Assembly (NCBI GenBank): GCA_937967705.1
Contig: CALCJG010000448.1
Span: 1-13,865 of the forward strand
DNA from: an uncultured Spirochaetia bacterium
GTDB lineage: Bacteria > Spirochaetota > UBA4802 > JAGODF01
Length of the DNA stretch: 13,865 nucleotides
Direction of reading: 5' to 3'
The notes below the pieces were generated by a model that saw nothing but the letters and a program-made list of their open reading frames with translations, searched no databases and was not told where the DNA came from. This document shows positions 13,001 to 13,865 of this stretch, piece by piece (within the stretch, counting starts at the first letter, position 1; every line of letters starts with the position of its first letter). Made by a program: the position numbers and the translations under genes.

Positions 13001-13865
13001 TCACTTCTTGTCGTCATCCACAACTTCGTAATCGGCATCATATACCTTCTCTCCCCCGGAAGCCGAGGCATTACCGGAAGGATTGTCCTTCTGGGGCCCG
13101 CCCTGCTGCTCCTGCTGACCGGCGTACTGGGATGCGGATTCCTTGTAAATCCTCTCGGCAAATTGATGAGAGGCCTGTTCCAGCTTGGTCTTCGCCTCCT
13201 TTATGGCATTGACATCGCTGCCTTCCATCGCCTTTCTCAGGCTCTCCACCTCTTTCTCAATATTCTGCCTCTCGGCGGGCTCGATCTTGGTTTCGTTTTC
13301 CTTGATCATCTTCTCGATGGAGTAGATCAGGGTGTCCGCCTCGTTACGCGCTTCTATCAACGCCCTCGCCTGTTTGTCTTCCTCGGCATGGGATTCGGCT
13401 TCCCGCACCATCTTGTTGATTTCATCTTCCGACAATCCGCTGGAGGATTCGATCCGGATCTTCTGCTCCTTCCCGGTCCCCAGATCCTTGGCTGAAACAT
13501 GAACGATACCATTGGCGTCGATATCGAAGGTTACCTCAATCTGCGGTACGCCGCGGGGCGCCGGGGGGATCCCCACCAGATCAAAACGTCCCAGGGTCCT
13601 GTTCTGCGGGGCCATCTCCCGCTCTCCCTGCAGTACATGAATGGACACCGCGGGCTGATTATCCGTAGCCGTGGAAAAGACCTGGCTCTTGCGGGTCGGG
13701 ATGGTGGTGTTTCTCGGGATGAGCTTGGTCATGACGCCGCCCAGAGTCTCTATACCCAGGGAAAGCGGGGTTACGTCAAGAAGCAGAACATCATGCACAT
13801 CCCCGGAGAGCACGCCCCCCTGAATGGCGGCGCCCACCGCCACCACCTCATCGGGATTCACGCCT
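13001..13865 (-). CDS. dnaK: Chaperone protein DnaK (Hsp70), C-terminal part
   Basis: ATP-dependent cytosolic chaperone that works with DnaJ and GrpE. The visible 288 or so residues cover the end of the nucleotide-binding domain ([20 protein letters not shown]), the conserved interdomain linker and start of the substrate-binding domain ([20 protein letters not shown], then [10 protein letters not shown]), the beta-sandwich ([40 protein letters not shown]), the helical lid and a Gly/Gln-rich tail. The protein ends [12 protein letters not shown], the acidic terminus typical of bacterial DnaK. The N-terminal half lies beyond base 13865; no internal start should be taken as real. Its stop at 13001 precedes dnaJ by 112 bases. 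grpE and any CIRCE operator, if present, are outside the window. Confidence 0.98.
   Translation of the reverse strand, partial: GVNPDEVVAVGAAIQGGVLSGDVHDVLLLDVTPLSLGIETLGGVMTKLIPRNTTIPTRKSQVFSTATDNQPAVSIHVLQGEREMAPQNRTLGRFDLVGIPPAPRGVPQIEVTFDIDANGIVHVSAKDLGTGKEQKIRIESSSGLSEDEINKMVREAESHAEEDKQARALIEARNEADTLIYSIEKMIKENETKIEPAERQNIEKEVESLRKAMEGSDVNAIKEAKTKLEQASHQFAERIYKESASQYAGQQEQQGGPQKDNPSGNASASGGEKVYDADYEVVDDDKK

Overview
The window looks like chromosomal backbone DNA from a moderately GC-rich, two-membrane bacterium. The best single clue to its identity is the long gene at 6308-9586. It encodes a bitopic protein with a very acidic cytoplasmic half, one membrane helix and a C-terminal TPR half, an architecture that resembles the spirochaete periplasmic flagellar collar protein FlcA. 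Together with exported TPR proteins, a PilZ protein and the dnaK-dnaJ order, this makes an uncultivated member of Spirochaetota my favoured guess. No rRNA marker is present, and a deltaproteobacterium-like organism cannot be excluded. I see no mobile element, CRISPR array, tRNA or rRNA.

Layout, left to right. (1) 1-860, minus: the N-terminal 286 residues of glyceraldehyde-3-phosphate dehydrogenase, cut by the window edge. (2) 1137-4720, plus: a tightly packed five-gene run. It holds a glyoxalase-II-like metallo-hydrolase, a YidD-family protein with an N-terminal signal sequence, two related exported TPR proteins with C-terminal membrane hairpins, and an all-helical protein of unknown function. 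Three of the four junctions overlap or abut, so this is almost certainly one operon. (3) 4726-5789, minus: a stand-alone LON substrate-binding-domain protein translationally coupled (ATGA) to a 154-residue unknown. (4) 5992-6306, plus: a PilZ protein, which ends one base before the convergent FlcA-like gene. (5) 6308-9586, minus: the FlcA-like TPR protein. (6) 9818-11711, plus: an exported protein with two glycogen-binding (CBM48/AMPK-type) modules, a small three-helix membrane protein, and an endonuclease-III-related HhH glycosylase with an iron-sulfur cluster. (7) 11716-13865, minus: a terminator, dnaJ, and the C-terminal part of dnaK.

How the genes relate. gap, dnaK/dnaJ and the DNA glycosylase are ordinary housekeeping genes. 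The most unusual block is the yidD-TPR-TPR run: YidD normally sits with rnpA and yidC as a cytoplasmic-side helper of membrane insertion. Here it has an apparent export signal and is co-transcribed with two periplasm-facing TPR proteins that end in a conserved PG(S/F)G(Q/H)xY membrane segment. This could be an uncharacterised envelope-assembly module. The PilZ/FlcA-like convergent pair suggests a motility neighbourhood, and the acidic half of the FlcA-like protein carries many copies of a short acidic/aliphatic motif that looks like a docking array.
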